64,000 nt of DNA from Agriotes lineatus (taxonomy: Eukaryota; Arthropoda; Insecta; Coleoptera; Elateridae): assembly GCA_940337035.1 (NCBI GenBank), contig CALNHX010003640.1:81081-145080 (forward strand), written 5' to 3'. A program made the translations under genes and the position numbers. Below, piece by piece: positions 63,731 to 64,000 of this stretch. The notes beneath the pieces were generated by a model. That model did no database searches. It was not told the origin of the DNA and saw only the letters and a list, made by a program, of their open reading frames with translations. How positions within the stretch are numbered: the first letter of the stretch is position 1; each line of letters opens with the position of its first letter.

Positions 63731-64000
63731 CAGTGGCGTAGCTATAGCAGGGCAAACCGGGGCACTGCCCCGGGGCCCCGCATTAATTAGGGGCCCCGGG
63801 TATAGAGCTGAGCCATCAGTCATAACAAAAATTAAAATACTCAATAAACGAACAACAAACTATAAAATGTATTCAGTAAGAAGTGGATTATTATTATATT
63901 ATAGAATTGCATTTTTTTCCGTCGCGTCACGTTGGCGTTCGCCATCCAATATCTGCTTTTATAGTTTAACTGGTTTAACGTTTTTGATACTTACCATTTT
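63731..64000 (+). mobile_element. Left end of a hAT-like element, cut by the window
   Basis: CAGTGGCGTAGCTATAGCAG is a hAT-style terminus. It is followed by a strong GC palindrome (GGGGCACTGCCCC, then GGGGCCCC twice). The preceding 8 bases GCTACCAG would be the target duplication if repeated beyond the window. The other end is not visible. Confidence 0.5.

Overview
The window is eukaryotic, AT-rich, intergenic DNA from an arthropod, almost certainly an insect. The evidence is the mix of transposable elements: an insect errantivirus-type LTR retrotransposon, BEL/Pao, Jockey-, CR1- and RTE-like LINEs, Tc1/mariner, hAT, PIF/Harbinger and Crypton-like DNA elements, and both tRNA- and 5S rRNA-derived SINEs. 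I cannot name the order or species. I found no host protein gene I could defend. Nearly every long open frame belongs to a mobile element or its remains.

Layout. 0-4.6 kb: a TA-flanked MITE (740-1193), an antisense RTE-like LINE remnant (about 1440-2960) and a PIF/Harbinger MITE that received a second copy of its own family (3310-4578). 5.1-11.7 kb: a degenerate satellite with an 11/22-bp period. 12.9-15.5 kb: two Tc1/mariner-like transposase remnants, one split by a MITE. 15.5-21.9 kb: a nested stack. A mariner-type element (15527-21885) holds an hAT-like element rich in TATCGATA (15539-20567), which holds both a nearly intact 3.6-kb hAT transposon (16213-19780) and a mariner-type element (19847-20468). 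Each level has a matching target-site duplication. 22-30 kb: mostly non-coding, with a LINE RT fragment, inverted-repeat elements and a tRNA-like SINE head.

29973-37003 is a complete-ended errantivirus-type provirus with two 358-bp LTRs differing by only a few changes. Gag, protease, RNase H and integrase are open. The reverse transcriptase core and most of env are missing or ruined, so this copy cannot replicate by itself. 37.1-38.5 kb is a Crypton-like tyrosine recombinase relic with a 60-bp intron, broken by a 5S-derived SINE. 38.7-46.7 kb holds inverted-repeat elements and several LINE fragments. 46.7-50.7 kb is a CR1/Jockey-superfamily LINE with ORF1 (PHD-like finger) and ORF2. 53.0-55.4 kb is a 5'-truncated Jockey LINE with a clean target-site duplication. 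58.05-61.58 kb is a decayed hAT-like element that received a tRNA SINE, other repeats and a Penelope-like inverted unit with a hammerhead-like motif. 62.2-63.7 kb is a BEL/Pao pol relic, and the window ends inside another hAT-like element.

The genes do not form a pathway. The organising principle is repeated insertion of elements into one another. Target-site duplications allow the insertion order to be read in at least six places.
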